NCBI GenBank assembly: GCA_025677835.1
Contig: JAIXMR010000070.1
Span: 1-64,000 of the forward strand
DNA from: Sporodiniella umbellata
Lineage: Eukaryota; Mucoromycota; Mucoromycetes; Mucorales; Rhizopodaceae
DNA length: 64,000 nucleotides
Reading direction: 5' to 3'
Shown here one piece after another: positions 23,255-34,507 of the stretch; the first letter of the stretch is position 1, and each line of letters opens with the position of its first letter. The position numbers and the translations under genes are program-made. Under the pieces are notes generated by a model. That model was not told the origin of the DNA and did no database searches. It saw only the letters and a list, made by a program, of their open reading frames with translations.

Positions 23255-26127
23255 TTATTTGTTCAAAAGAGCATGTTGTGGGGGCTCAAGCTTTACTTGG
23301 GGCATGGGGTCGCTTACATCTTTTGGAACCACAAGACAACCTAAAGTGCCTTTTATCTCCTTTATTTCTATTCCAGCCTCTTGTAGTTCTTTTTTAGAAG
23401 GGTCTTGATCTATTGGTTTTTTTTTACCAAATATGTTTGATCCAAACATTAAAGAAGATTTTTTTAAGCTGTTGCTGCCTGTTGACTGACGTTTATGGCT
23501 GCTATCTAGGGTGGGTATACTGATAGGTTCCGATCGTGATCGACTAGAGCCAAAAATACTATTCAAAGAGTTTCTAGACCGAGGGTCTGAGGCAATAGAG
23601 GCCTTTCCTGACGAAAGTGAGCTATAGGTGCCTGACTTTGAAGCCGCTGCAGCTGTAGCATTGGATATAATATCTGCAATAATGTCATAGTCTGACATCT
23701 CCTTTTTATCGTATAGAGACAATTTGCTGTTGGGCGGGGTAGACACGGATTCTGTGGATATCTCTTCACTACTACTACTCTTACGAATTTCGTCTAAAGT
23801 TGGTGCTGTATAAGACTTTTTTAATTGGATTGAAGCTCTGTCTAACAATAGCGAGGAAGACTGGTTTGTTATATTTGTTGTATTTACAGGGCTATTTTTT
23901 TCAGTCTATACAACGATTAGATTTAAAGTAGAAGCTTGTTTGTGTACTACTTACGGTATGGCTATGAGCACCATCGCTTATATTATCGTCACGCTCTTCT
24001 TCAATAGAGCCATTTTTAGATTTCATAAAACCTGAAAACGTGCCGTTTGGTGTTTTTTCCTTTGGTATTGGCAATTCTTCTGAAGTAACCATAAATCCAG
24101 CGCGTTTTAGTATCTTTGGCATGCTCGTTCGATAGCTTAAATGTCCTGTGATTAGATCCGTACAATCCATGTTTTGCACGCGATCTCCCTCGATATGTGA
24201 CAAGGGGCGGAGACCAGCAATGTTTCCCAAACCTGCAGTGGATGTTCTAAATAGAAAGCCCAACAGCCAATCGTTTGTTGCATATCCATTGACAAACCGG
24301 CCAGACACGACTGTTGTGCACTCTTTCCACTGGGATTTGGAAGCACTGACAGGTGTACCCAACAAAACCACATTCTCAACTAGACCAAATGCCTTCATAC
24401 GTGCTAATTCAAGAAGACAATAGAAAATAGTTCTAGCTCCAAGGGAGAACCCAATAAGAGTTACAGGCCTTGCCCCTAGATTACGGTTCATTAAAGAATC
24501 CGCCAAAACAAGGCCTGACACCTTTGATCGGTCAAGCGCGTTAGCCCAAGGATTGTCAACCATATAGCCGATTTTAGTCAATGCAAGGGGCCAAGCAAGA
24601 CCAGCCAAAAGTGCTCCCATGATAGTATGTGCAAGCGCTTGCTGAATAGAAAATGTAACAGCTTCTGTAGCTAATATTTTAAAAGCGCTACCAAGCTCCT
24701 CTAACATTTCGGGTTCCCAATAAAGGGTATAATGGTCGCCCATAAGTTTATCCATAGTACTAAAAGGTAAAGAGGCTTCCTCTTGGTTTTTATTTGGTAG
24801 CCATCTAGAAGAAAGTATGCAGGTTAGATATACATTTTTAAATTTGAGAAAGATGTTACCCAGTCACTGTGATTATACAATTGACTCTATCCTCTACATT
24901 TATAGGAAGAAACTCAAAGGTGTTTATAGTCTTCATACGCCTACTCATCCGTCTGGCGCCAATACCTAAAGTTAAGAAAATAAGTAAAGTTTCGCTACAG
25001 AATCACAGTTCAATCACATTACGTCCTCCAGCCATGGTAGCACCACCAGTAATAAGAGCAATACCAGCGGTACCACCTAAGAAACCGGCTGAACCAGTAA
25101 CGCCTACTGTGGACAAAATAACGCCAAGACCACCCGCAATCACTGGTGCCATCAAGCCTGCACTGAGACCCAAAATAAGGCCGCCGCCGATGGTTGCTAA
25201 ACCGACCATAACATATCGCTTCTTCTTTCTTTGTTTGTTTCTGCTGCGACGTTCATAGTCGTTTTTGACGGAGCCACCATCCTCTGCGTTGGTCATCGTC
25301 ATGTTTGTTACCGTCGTTGCCATACTGTTAACTGTCTCTGTTTCCCAAGCAGAATCTTGAAGAAGGTGCTCACCGATTCTTTTTTCAAATCCTATTACTT
25401 GAAACCAGTCAAGTGTTAAGTAAGAAGCGATGCGAGCAACAAATACGCGTGAACGAGCGTCGTAGTTTTCTATGCTAAGACAAATTAAGAACAGGTCACA
25501 CATAACTGTCCAACGTAGATCGATAATCACTTTCTCATCCATGTCGCAGTTGCTTTTAAAAAAAGTATCGAGTTTCACTTCAGTCGTGTCGCCTTGTGAC
25601 GTGAATTGGTGAACAAGGTCTGTTGGTAAAATACGATGCCTTGAAAGTGACTCGATCATCTTTATTTCTTCTTGGGAGATACCCATGTGCATATACAGCA
25701 TTCGCATGAGCTTTCTTTGCCAGTTATCGGCGCTCATTCTGGCCATAGCAAAGTCTTTTCCTTGATAGTCGTGTACTACCTCCAAACTGGTGAGATAGCA
25801 AAGTCCGATATAGGCTACCTTTTGCGTATCTGAAAACACATCTTTTGTTTCACGCATTGTTTCTTGGTTGGACGGATCCATCTCAAAAACATGTGAACTT
25901 GTTAACACCGGTTCTACAGAATCCGGAACATCTGGTAGCTCTGCAGCCCAATCACGTATTGCATTAGGCCTTGGTACTGTTTCGTTCAGCTCGTTTTGCT
26001 CTGCCAAGAATTCTGCTGTTAATTGGCATGTTGCTGGCTGTAAAGTTGAATTATTGCTTATATTGGTCTCTATTGATGTCTGCTCAGCTGAAGAGCTACT
26101 TTGCTCATTAGATTGTACTTGACTCAT
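23255..26127 (-). CDS. MIL1: DUF726 (TMCO4/Mil1-like) membrane-associated alpha/beta hydrolase
   Basis: Four coding exons from ATG 26127. The first (26127-25018) gives a Ser/Gln-rich head, a helical region and a hydrophobic Gly/Ala-rich segment (about 25010-25200) that looks membrane-inserting. Splicing through an internal GTAATG donor gives GGRIGARRMSRRMKTINTFE and FLPINVEDRVNC. Then ITVTGWLPNKNQEEASLPFS leads into the hydrolase core. The nucleophile elbow GFSLGA (in VTLIGFSLGARTIFYCLLEL) and VENVVLLGTPVSASKSQW are diagnostic of DUF726. The final exon is Ser-rich and likely disordered. The yeast member, Mil1 (YFL034W), binds the AP-1 clathrin adaptor; the human relative is TMCO4. A lipid or ester substrate is plausible but unproven. 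Confidence 0.85.
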
Positions 26128-26696
26128 CTTGTACTAAGAGAATCAACTTCAAGGGGAAAAGAAAACGAACGGAAAGGGGAGAAAGAGAGAGAGAGAGAGA
26201 AACAAAAGGCAAATATGTTGAAGCACTAAAAAGGAAGGCAGGAAAAACGAAAGAAAAGGAGCAATAATACCAAGGCGAAAGAGCTCTTATCAAGCTAATA
26301 GGCTACACAAGAAACAAAAATCCGGAAGTTAAACCTATTTAAAGAATTTTTTTTAGCCAGGTTTTTAAATCAGATAATAGTTTTGTCTTATTGGACATTA
26401 TAGAAATCTTCAAAGGTTCAATGTATTGGATTTCACCAGAAGAAAAAGAGAAAATGATGACCGGTATGTATCCAATCAGCGTACGTTATTTAAAATACAA
26501 ATACGGAGCACAGTAAATCTGTAGGCGGAGAAAACATATCAAAAAGAAAACAGAAATAAAAGCAAAAAAAGAAAACGCTCTGAAAACAAAGGGGATTGAC
26601 TTCTGTCCATTTCTAGGGTGACAAAAGTTCTCTACTTTTCTTTTTTTAGTAAAAATGTAAAAATACAAAGAAAGTGTAAATAAACATAGCTTATAA
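26128..26696. other. Intergenic region, no gene seen
   Basis: Upstream of the DUF726 gene. It contains a GA-rich stretch (26180-26202), otherwise AT-rich with no supported open frame. Confidence 0.5.
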
Positions 26697-27040
26697 TTAA
26701 AATTCAACCTCGTGTTTGTTTTATAAAAAAAAAAAAAAAAAAAAAAAACTCATTATGCAGCATTTCTGCGTCTAGTAAATCAAAAGCAGCTAGATAAGAA
26801 CATCCTTCCTTTATTTCATCCCCTTTTGGTGCTTTTTGTAGTGGCTTTTCCAGTTTTTTGGCGCTTTGTTCATATCGGCTGCGTTGCCCTTGCAAAGCAA
26901 TTTCCGATCGTTAATTAGTCCATGTCCGCAAGTGTACAAGCAACAAGTAGATCGTAACCATAAAGAGTTGTAACGTGTCGGCAATCCCTTTTTTTTTTTT
27001 TTTTGGTGGTTTTTAGTTCGGCCAAGCTAAGCGATAGCAT
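26697..27040 (-). CDS. Small orphan gene candidate, three exons
   Basis: Not recognised. Reading leftward from ATG 27040, MLSLSLAELKTTKKKKKRDC continues HVTTLYGYDLLVA. A 46-base GTACAC...TTGCAAG intron with a CTAAT/TTAAC branch-like site would join it to WQRSRYEQSAKKLEKPLQKA. The frame then continues DEIKEGCSYLAAFDLLDAEM before a second intron, which starts GTTTTT in a T25 tract and ends ACGAG, leaving VEF and a TAA at 26697-26699. The lysine run comes from an A-tract that may itself belong to an unseen intron. The middle exon looks coding by composition; the ends are weaker. Confidence 0.33.
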
Positions 27041-27158
27041 ATAAAGAAAGAAAATTTGTCTCTTGTCATTAACCAAGAGAAGGTAGATGATTACTTTTAT
27101 TATATTTTCTGTACAACTATAGCATTGAATGTGCGCCAACTTATCAAAGATCGACAGG

Positions 27159-27947
27159 TTATTGCCGCCACCCAGCATTCATTTGCATTAAAGTTAAAAC
27201 GACTTCCATCGGATAGTCGCTTGTCTTATTTTCTGGTTTGTCATTCTCCTTTTGTTCTGAATTTTCGTTTACTTCCTCTTGTCCCAAGATGGTACCTTGT
27301 TGTTGCTGAAGAAACTCTATTAATTGGGTTGTAAGTTGATTTGGTTTATCTTGAGTTGAAGCCAGCGAATTCAAGTTGTCTGCCAATATGGATATATAGT
27401 TCTGGTCGCTTAAAAGATTTGTAAATGCAGCTACTTCTTCGTCGTTTTTCATTGGGCTAGGTGACAAAGGTGGTGTGTTTTCATCTGCTAAATTAGGTAG
27501 TCCCTTTCGCTGTTCTTTTCCCATTCGTTTCTCGCGTCTTCTCGCAAATTCTTCTTCTGTCCACTTCTTCTTGTGTTCACTCTCTTCCCTACCAAACAAC
27601 TTCTGCGCTCTTTTGTTTACTCTACATCGAAGGTCGTTATCTTTATTTCTCTCCTGGTTACGTTCTCTCCACCGTTTTTTTCTTTCTCGATTGTCCTGAC
27701 GCACTTTTTGTGTTAAAAGTAGCTTTTTGTATGTTTCTGCATCCGGTAAAACAGGATTGGGTTTCGACAATAAAGATGCTGAAGGAAATTTATTTACGTC
27801 CATGCTTGCAAGTAATTGTGAATAGTCGCCCATAATGACTGCTGCCTGAGCGAGCACTTGCTGAAGCTGTGAGTCTTCCAGATTGAGGTCATTCACTGGG
27901 TTGTGTTCGGTAGCAGGTGTCTCATGAGTGGGATTTTCGTTTGACAT
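27159..27947 (-). CDS. DUF3020-containing protein, probably nuclear
   Basis: Single-exon frame of 262 residues from ATG 27947. The N-terminus is acidic and hydrophilic. The central part (about residues 78-150) is RQDNRERKKRWRERNQERNK, DNDLRCRVNKRAQKLFG and KKWTEEEFARRREKRM, which I recognise as the fungal DUF3020 motif: a highly basic stretch with conserved DNDLRCRVNKRA. This composition suggests nuclear localisation or nucleic-acid binding. The C-terminal part is Gln/Asn/Glu-rich and carries PPLSPSP, a possible proline-directed phosphorylation site. It is transcribed away from the SHD1-F-box gene. The function of DUF3020 is not established. Confidence 0.75.
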   Translation of the reverse strand: MSNENPTHETPATEHNPVNDLNLEDSQLQQVLAQAAVIMGDYSQLLASMDVNKFPSASLLSKPNPVLPDAETYKKLLLTQKVRQDNRERKKRWRERNQERNKDNDLRCRVNKRAQKLFGREESEHKKKWTEEEFARRREKRMGKEQRKGLPNLADENTPPLSPSPMKNDEEVAAFTNLLSDQNYISILADNLNSLASTQDKPNQLTTQLIEFLQQQQGTILGQEEVNENSEQKENDKPENKTSDYPMEVVLTLMQMNAGWRQ

Positions 27948-29385
27948 GATTTATATAAATATGGATGTATATATGTACGGATGTGTATATAAGGGGAGTT
28001 TTCTGTTTTCTATTTCTTCTGTTTTGTTTTCTTTATTGCAAAATTGTTTTATTATCTTCGTTCTTTATCTGCAACTCTAAACCGTTTGCCTCTGCAAGAT
28101 TTTATTGTGAACCTGTCAATAGATAAAATTTATCGAGAAAAAAAAAATTTTTTTTAGGCAGCCAAAGAAAAAGGCTTGCGTTTATTTTGAGAAATTGCTG
28201 GCTGCAGGATGGCTGAAGTCTATTCTATTGGCCCGGAAAGGTGTCTCGAACCGAACCAAGAAATTCAAGTAGCGTCCTATTCTTTTTCTGTAAAGACGTT
28301 TGACTAGCTGAAAGGCGAACTAAAACTACCCAAGCATGGTTGAAAGCTCTCAAAATAGAAAACTCAGCAAACGCTTTTTGTCGAGCAGGCTTTTGTGAAT
28401 CGCAAAATACGAGTTACCCTATAACGATACCTTAATCAAAATAGATCAAAGTTAAATTTATTTTGCTTCCGCAACCAACTTTGAGCCCGATATTAAGTAG
28501 CGTATAATTAACCAATTAAACTACGTTCTTAGTGAGCTAATTTAAAACGTTCATTTGGGCTATAACTTTAATATATGACCCTTGGTATAGCATCTATAAG
28601 AAAAAGAAGTGATAAATCCTGTTTGTCTATTTTCGTTTTACCAAACGATTTTGAATATCATAAGGGATTACAAAGATACACGACTGGCCTGTTCTATTTC
28701 GCCAGGACTGAAACATACGTTTAGTGCCAAAGATGTATAATTATTTACCATTAAAAATCCCTTTTGTTTCAGATTTGTTGGATTTGTCATCTTTACAGCT
28801 CACATGTCTACAATCAAGCCCATTTGAAAGAGTTCCACGACACAACACATGATAGACACGTCAATTTCATGTGGAGGTCATAGCATTAGTCTTTATTTGC
28901 TATCTATCGTTTTCAAGAGCTTTTTCAGATTTAGAAAAACTTTTGAATGGATTTCTAAAAAGAGATCTATATCTATGAAATCGCGAGGGAATAGGAAATA
29001 AGGTGTTACAGAACCTTCGGCTAAAAAGAGCCACACACTATTCTAAGTAAAACTGCCAAAATACAGCCTAACAACCAATTGTGAATATTAAAACAAATGA
29101 AATATATACATATATATATAAAAGTAAAATGGCATTTGTCTTAATATATTGCGCATGACAAAAATGGTTTTCCAAAGAGTGTTTTGCCTGTGAGCAGTAC
29201 GAGAAGCATGCTTAAAGTTTTTTTTTTATAAAACAAAACTTATACAGGTTTACTTTGGCAGAGCACTCGGAAGTCTGATACGTCCAAGAAAGTCAAATAA
29301 CTCACGGTACTCAAGGGATTTGTCAACGAGATACACCAGAGAAAGTCATGGCTAACCGTTTCTTGAAATATTAGTACGTCTTCCT

Positions 29386-29427
<42 letters not shown>

Positions 29428-29645
29428 AAAGCTAGAGTTGTAGTTGTATCCGCTTGTTTGTTGCCTGAAAAACTCAGTATATAGTGTACTTGTACTAGAA
29501 CTTTAGACGAGGATGCAAGTACTCCGCTATAATGAAATTCGATGACCAGGAAAAAAAAAAAAAGATTGGAGCTGTTGGAAGTCCACTTTTCTATTTTTAT
29601 GTACAGGCGTTTTGCCTTTGGCTATCTGTACCAATATAACACAAA
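27948..29645. other. Divergent intergenic region, no gene seen
   Basis: 1.7 kb between the starts of the DUF3020 gene and the SHD1-F-box gene. It includes a TATATA stretch at 29103-29121 and a T39 tract at 29387-29425, the longest T run noticed in the window. No coding segment was found. Confidence 0.5.
29387..29425. repeat. T39 homopolymer tract
   Basis: Thirty-nine consecutive T about 220 bases upstream of the SHD1-F-box start codon. It may act as a nucleosome-excluding element; its length could also be affected by sequencing error. Confidence 0.85.
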
Positions 29646-31265
29646 ATGGCAGAAAGATTGTGGTTGGCAAACAATGGCTCATACCAAGTTGTAGCATCCT
29701 ATGTGTGTCTGATCAAAGACAACAGAGTAAAGCTCAGAAAAGAGAATGGTGCAATTATTGCTGTTCCATTGAACTTGCTTTGTGAAGAAGACATTGCTTT
29801 TATAACAACACAATCAAGACATCTAACGATGGAGCCAAATCCAGATGAAGCAAATATATCTACTGGTGTGGAATACGAAACACTTGGTTCTAGTGCAGAT
29901 TGTCAATTAAACAACACACCTTCAACAACACAAAGATCTCTACGATGCATCTCGAAAACACCTGAAAACGCTAATGTTCGCCACATGACTTTAGATGAGT
30001 CAAGAAAAATGATACCCAATCGTTCACTCTCTTCTATAACAGAACAATTTAAACGCCAAACCTTTATTGAAAACCCATGGACAGATAAAATGAACCTTGC
30101 TTATTTACCTAGAAGGGTGATTGGACAGCTTTTCAATATTCTGGATGTCAGTTCAAAAGCCCAATTAGCTGTTGTTAGTCATCGTTTTTACCCTTTCATT
30201 TCGAAGCCGGCTTCCTGGGAAACTTTATGGTTTGTGCAACAGCAAACAGTGGACGATCTTTTTTTCCATAGATTGGTAGCATTCTTGCAGCACCTTGGAT
30301 TACACAAAGCGGTGAAGCACATATTTTTAGACAAAACACGCGTAACAAGCGAATCGATCTCGTATGCCATCAAGTGTCTTGAAAACCTGGAGACACTTTC
30401 AATTCAATCGTGTTGGAAAGTTTTCACTTATGACTTGGCTCTGGAACTGACCGAGCTGGCTAAAGACATCCCACGACACAAATCCAAATTGACTCAAGTA
30501 TCGATAGGCAAAGTGTTAAACAGAGGGCCTTCTCATGAACTCAAGGAGATAATTGAAAGCAAATCGTTCGGCCAAGATGTTTGGATTATCAACTCTGCAC
30601 TCAACCGACTTACAAACAAAAACGTTGTCTTTGATGTAGCGTTATGTAAGACTTGTCATATAGGTGCATCTGCTTATGAGTTTGTCTGTGTTTCCTGTGG
30701 AATACTGCCTCTCTTAAAATGTGTAGGATGCGCACCAAAATGCGATAGGTAAATATTCAAACTGGTGTTACAGCGAGTTAACCAAAAAAGATGTGGAAAT
30801 CGTTCTTGCCATTTGCCTACTTGTGTAGCTCCAGACCTCAAAATCGAACTTGCTAAATGCAAAAGATGCGATTTGTCACTGGCTCTTTGTAGTACAGACA
30901 GTTCCTATTGCCACCAGGCTAAAAAAAGGTGCAAACATTGCCAAGGACTTTATCACCGTTGTTGTAGGTCAAGCGAGGGTATTTATTTTTCCAATCAGTG
31001 CACCAGGTGCGGTAAGATAGCATGCCCTTACTGTGAGCTAACAATGTGTGGAGGGGAATGTAACGAACAATGGTGCAGTGGCTGCGTGCCTGGTGCTGGC
31101 ATTTCTCCTTGTAGATGTATCTTGATTTTTAGTGAGCCTGAAAATTTGCATAAGAAAATCAGTAAAAAAAACGTATGTAAAAAGTGCCAAAAATCTTGTA
31201 CACGTTGCAGTGCCCGGTCTTTATGCAGTCGTTGCTTGCATGTACATTCTGAAAAATGCATCTAG
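29646..31265 (+). CDS. SHD1-like, F-box and cysteine-rich zinc-binding protein
   Basis: Two exons, 29646-30748 and 30791-31265, joined by a 42-base intron (GTAAATATT ... TTAACCAAAAAAG) that removes an in-frame stop, giving 525 residues. Residues 5-56 (RLWLANNGSYQVVASYV, VKLRKENGAIIAVPLNLL, EEDIAFI) match the Sla1 homology domain 1 pattern. An F-box follows at about 149-190 (LAYLPRRVIGQLFNILDV, QLAVVSHRFY, WETLWF). A leucine-rich-like segment comes next. From about residue 335 the protein is cysteine-rich: CKTC, CVSC, CVGC, CDRCGNRSC, CKRC, CKHC, CTRC, CPYC, CKKC, CTRC, CSRC. It may recruit SCF substrates; RING/IBR-type E3 chemistry is possible but unshown. Domain calls are by pattern. Confidence 0.72.
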
Positions 31266-31933
31266 ATCTCTTCCCCCCCCTTTTATACAATCTATCTTCA
31301 TCTCTGTACATTCTATATCATCTTTGCATTTGCTTATTAATAAAGAACAGTGACTCTTAACGAGTCTTCTTTGTCCATATTTTTCAATTGGCTTTTCAGA
31401 TAAAAAGGGGAAGTGGGGGGGGGCTGTGATTAGATTTTTCTTTTAGGATGCGTGACTCATGGCTGATAAGAAAAGTATTTTTGGAATGGAAAGGAACTAT
31501 TTGAACACATGCAGATGCCTTAAAAATAAAAGAAACGATTTCGTTGCCAGAATAACTCTCTTGCCTATTTGTGTGCGTACGGGTGAGCTTGCGGTTGATA
31601 GATTAAAAGCAAGTACAAATTATAATGAGTTACTTGATAGGTTATAGACTAAAAAAAAAAAAAATCCCGCTAATTGTTTTTGAAAAAAAAAAAAAATTCG
31701 AATCTTCTAGCCCCCAGAGAAAATTTTATTAAAGTGAGGCCTCTGCCACATAAACAAAATGACGTACTGTAGAATTTTGTAGCGATGTCGAGCATGTACA
31801 ATTGAGGGGAAAGATGTATAAAAAAGAAGGTCTGGGCGCTTGTGATTTTAGTAGCAAACAAACAAAAGCAAGAATCGACCCAAAGTTTTTTTTTTTTTAT
31901 AGAAATTACAAATTAGACCCATCTAGGCCCTGC

Positions 31934-31967
<34 letters not shown>

Positions 31968-32020
31968 CAATGAAGGGAGAGTTATATACAAGAGAATTTA
32001 TACAGATATACACACATGGT
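31266..32020. other. Intergenic region between convergent genes
   Basis: 755 bases. It holds G/C homopolymers (31276, 31417), A-tracts, and a TTA repeat at about 31938-31966. A 62-codon frame at 31459-31647 (MADKKSIFGMERNYLN) has no support beyond being open. Confidence 0.5.
31938..31966. repeat. TTA trinucleotide microsatellite
   Basis: About nine TTA units in the 3' intergenic space of two convergent F-box genes. A similar TTA/TTG run occurs at 34352-34396. Confidence 0.85.
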
Positions 32021-33079
32021 TTAAGCAGAATTTGAAGATATGTTTTTGCTTGACCTTAAGCCAGAAACGGTGTCGTGAAGCATGTTTGAGACCGTACTTA
32101 GTCCATTGTTGGAAGGAGTTTGTTGTTGCAATAAGAGCACGGCTCGTGTGAGGTCAGAAAACAATTCCATTTGAAATTCAATTTCTTCTAATTGTTGATG
32201 ATAACCAGTATTTGTTTGGGTGTTCATTTTCAATCTTCTTCTTTTCGGGTGTGGTTCAGTCTTTTCTTCGCTGTGAACAAAGTGTTGTATCTGTTGTTTG
32301 GCCAATGTTTCCAAATCTGTGATGGACAAAAGGTCCGTCTGAACAAGAGTCCCAATAAATCGTACGAGAATACGAAAATTAAGTCTTAATAATGAATTAT
32401 ATTCATTGGCTGCAGTTATGGTAGTACGTTTGGTATTAGGCGATGAGCTAATATAGAGTCTTCTGTAATAGAGTTGGTGATAGTTTGTTGACACATGGTG
32501 GAAATGACGATTGATATGATTGAGTAATAATCGATGATGGATTTTACTGGTTGGCTCAGTCTCAAATAGAGCAATCAAAGTTGGATAAAGAGTGTTAAGG
32601 AAACTCGATATCAATCCACTCATCTTTGTTGGTTGAAACTCTTTGGAGGAGATGTGTTTGGGTATGACATCTAGCCGTAGGTCTAAAAACGCATGATCTA
32701 CAATGATGCCAAGTGCTTTGTCGAGCAGGTAGTCTAGGCATTGCTCCCAGTTCTTGAGCGGCGATCTATCGTAAATTTCTACCGCTAGCCGATTAGATGT
32801 GCTTTGAATGATCGTAGTGTCGATTTGGTTGCCATGATAGCCATGCTCGCCTATATAGGCTAAAGCGCTATATATAAGGTGGTCGAATCTGTTTAGCTGG
32901 GGCTTGCTCAAATCAATTTGGTACTTGTGCAGTATGAGCTGATGTCCAAGCTTTCTGCACTGCTGTGAAGTGCTTGACAAACACCATAGGCTTGAAAAGC
33001 TGAGGTGTTCTGATACATGTAGCAGTATGCTGAATGGTAAGCTTAATAATTGCTTTGGTCGTTCAGACGAGCCTTTCAT
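32021..33079 (-). CDS. F-box-like protein
   Basis: A single-exon 352-residue frame from ATG 33079. The N-terminus, LLSLPFSILLHVSEHLSFSS followed by LWCLSSTSQQCRKLGH, has the spacing of an F-box: LP..IL..I...L....L..L...C. The rest is helical without clear repeats. Near the C-terminus is a basic run, HPKRRRLK, that could be a nuclear signal. An F-box would link the protein to Skp1 in an SCF ligase. It converges with the SHD1-F-box gene. The F-box is inferred from a short pattern, so this could be another type of helical protein. Confidence 0.62.
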   Translation of the reverse strand: MKGSSERPKQLLSLPFSILLHVSEHLSFSSLWCLSSTSQQCRKLGHQLILHKYQIDLSKPQLNRFDHLIYSALAYIGEHGYHGNQIDTTIIQSTSNRLAVEIYDRSPLKNWEQCLDYLLDKALGIIVDHAFLDLRLDVIPKHISSKEFQPTKMSGLISSFLNTLYPTLIALFETEPTSKIHHRLLLNHINRHFHHVSTNYHQLYYRRLYISSSPNTKRTTITAANEYNSLLRLNFRILVRFIGTLVQTDLLSITDLETLAKQQIQHFVHSEEKTEPHPKRRRLKMNTQTNTGYHQQLEEIEFQMELFSDLTRAVLLLQQQTPSNNGLSTVSNMLHDTVSGLRSSKNISSNSA

Positions 33080-34507
33080 GAAAAAATTAAATGGAGAAGA
33101 AACAGAAAAAAAGAATCAAATTGCAAAAATTAAAAAAGAGATCCCTTTCTTCCAGACTCTTTTGTTGCTCTGTTCATGGGGTAGCCTAAGCCTTAATTGG
33201 ATTGCGTTTTTGAGTTTAAAGAGTGAGTTCTAGACCATCGTTTTTCAATGCAATCAGGCTTTGTTTGCCCTCCTTTTTAAATACCCGAAATGTTTCTGGC
33301 TATGTGTAACTGCAACCTTACATTACTCACGGGGCTAATTTGCGGGTCTCATGAGGTGGCTGGCGGGTTTTGAATTACCGATTTGCAAGCTCTTTTTACT
33401 TTGGTTAGACTTACGGATTTGCAGTATCAATTTTCGTCACAAAGTGCTCACAACAACACAACCCTATAACCTTTTTTTTTTTTTTCTTTTTTTTTTTTAG
33501 TTTTCTTTTTCTCTTCCGGCTCTCTCATTTTTTTTAGCTGGTTGAAAGTGCTTCATTTGAGAAATAAAAACATGTTAGAAAGCGTAATACTTGATTCGAT
33601 TTTTTTCTAAAGAAAAAAAAAAAAAGAGCAGAAATACCAGGCTGAAATGCAGTGCATATAAATAACAAATATAAAGATTTGCTTATAAAATGTAAATCAG
33701 AGGAAGCTTCGCATCTTGACGTTTTTGTGATGTTAGACTGGGTAAATATTAAGATATAAACTTCGATCAAATCAATTGCTTATTTTAAATAACAAGTTCT
33801 CATTAGCTTTTTTTTTTTTTTTTTTTTTTTTTTGCGTAAGCCAGAGTTAGATGCTCACTGACGGTAATAACGAATTTTAAAACACAAAAAGGTGCATTAG
33901 TTCAAGGAGGATTGTCTAAAGCAACAGTGACCTCAGCATCTAGAACAGTTTTGCGTAAAAACTCAGAAGGAAGTAAGGATAGCTAATCTGCCCAGTTGTC
34001 ACACACGCACATTTTTTTTTTCTTTCGCTTCATAAAGTATGCATTTAATTGTTTGCAGTACGCTTTTTTTTTTTTGTACGAATATGTTCATGTGTTTCTC
34101 AATAGGAAGGTTATGAGGAAACATCAGGTGCCTCTTTCACTTTCCTCTGGTCAAAGGGGTGCCACATTTTAAGGACTAGTCTCGTTTTGTTCAATACTTG
34201 CCATTGTAATGCTCCTAACTTTATGTACATCAAAAGAAGACTCGACGATCAAGGTACGCCGTTCTCCTTTTCTAGACCCGTTAGTATTTTCTATTGTTTA
34301 AGGAACATTTAGTACGTTAGTACTGTTAGATTGTTCTAAGACAGAAGGGGCTGTTTATTATTATTGTCATTATTGTTATTATTATTATTATTATTAGTTT
34401 AGCAGAACGTAAGAGAGATAAAGGTATTAACGAAAGAAATTAGTAGGGCGATTAAAAGTAATATACAGAAAGATATAAATAAAATAAAAAGGATGCATCC
34501 CCGATTT
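33080..34507. other. Intergenic region with one coding-like fragment
   Basis: 1.4 kb. A plus-strand stretch at 33901-33986, preceded by a GCATTAG acceptor-like site, reads QGGLSKATVTSASRTVLRK and ends at TAA. No matching upstream exon could be put in phase. T-tracts occur at 33472-33499 and 33810-33832, and a TTA repeat at 34352-34396. Confidence 0.4.

Noticed and set aside
31459..31647. A 62-codon plus-strand frame preceded by a TGACTCA site
   Set aside because: No conserved feature; it lies in the 3' space of two convergent genes.
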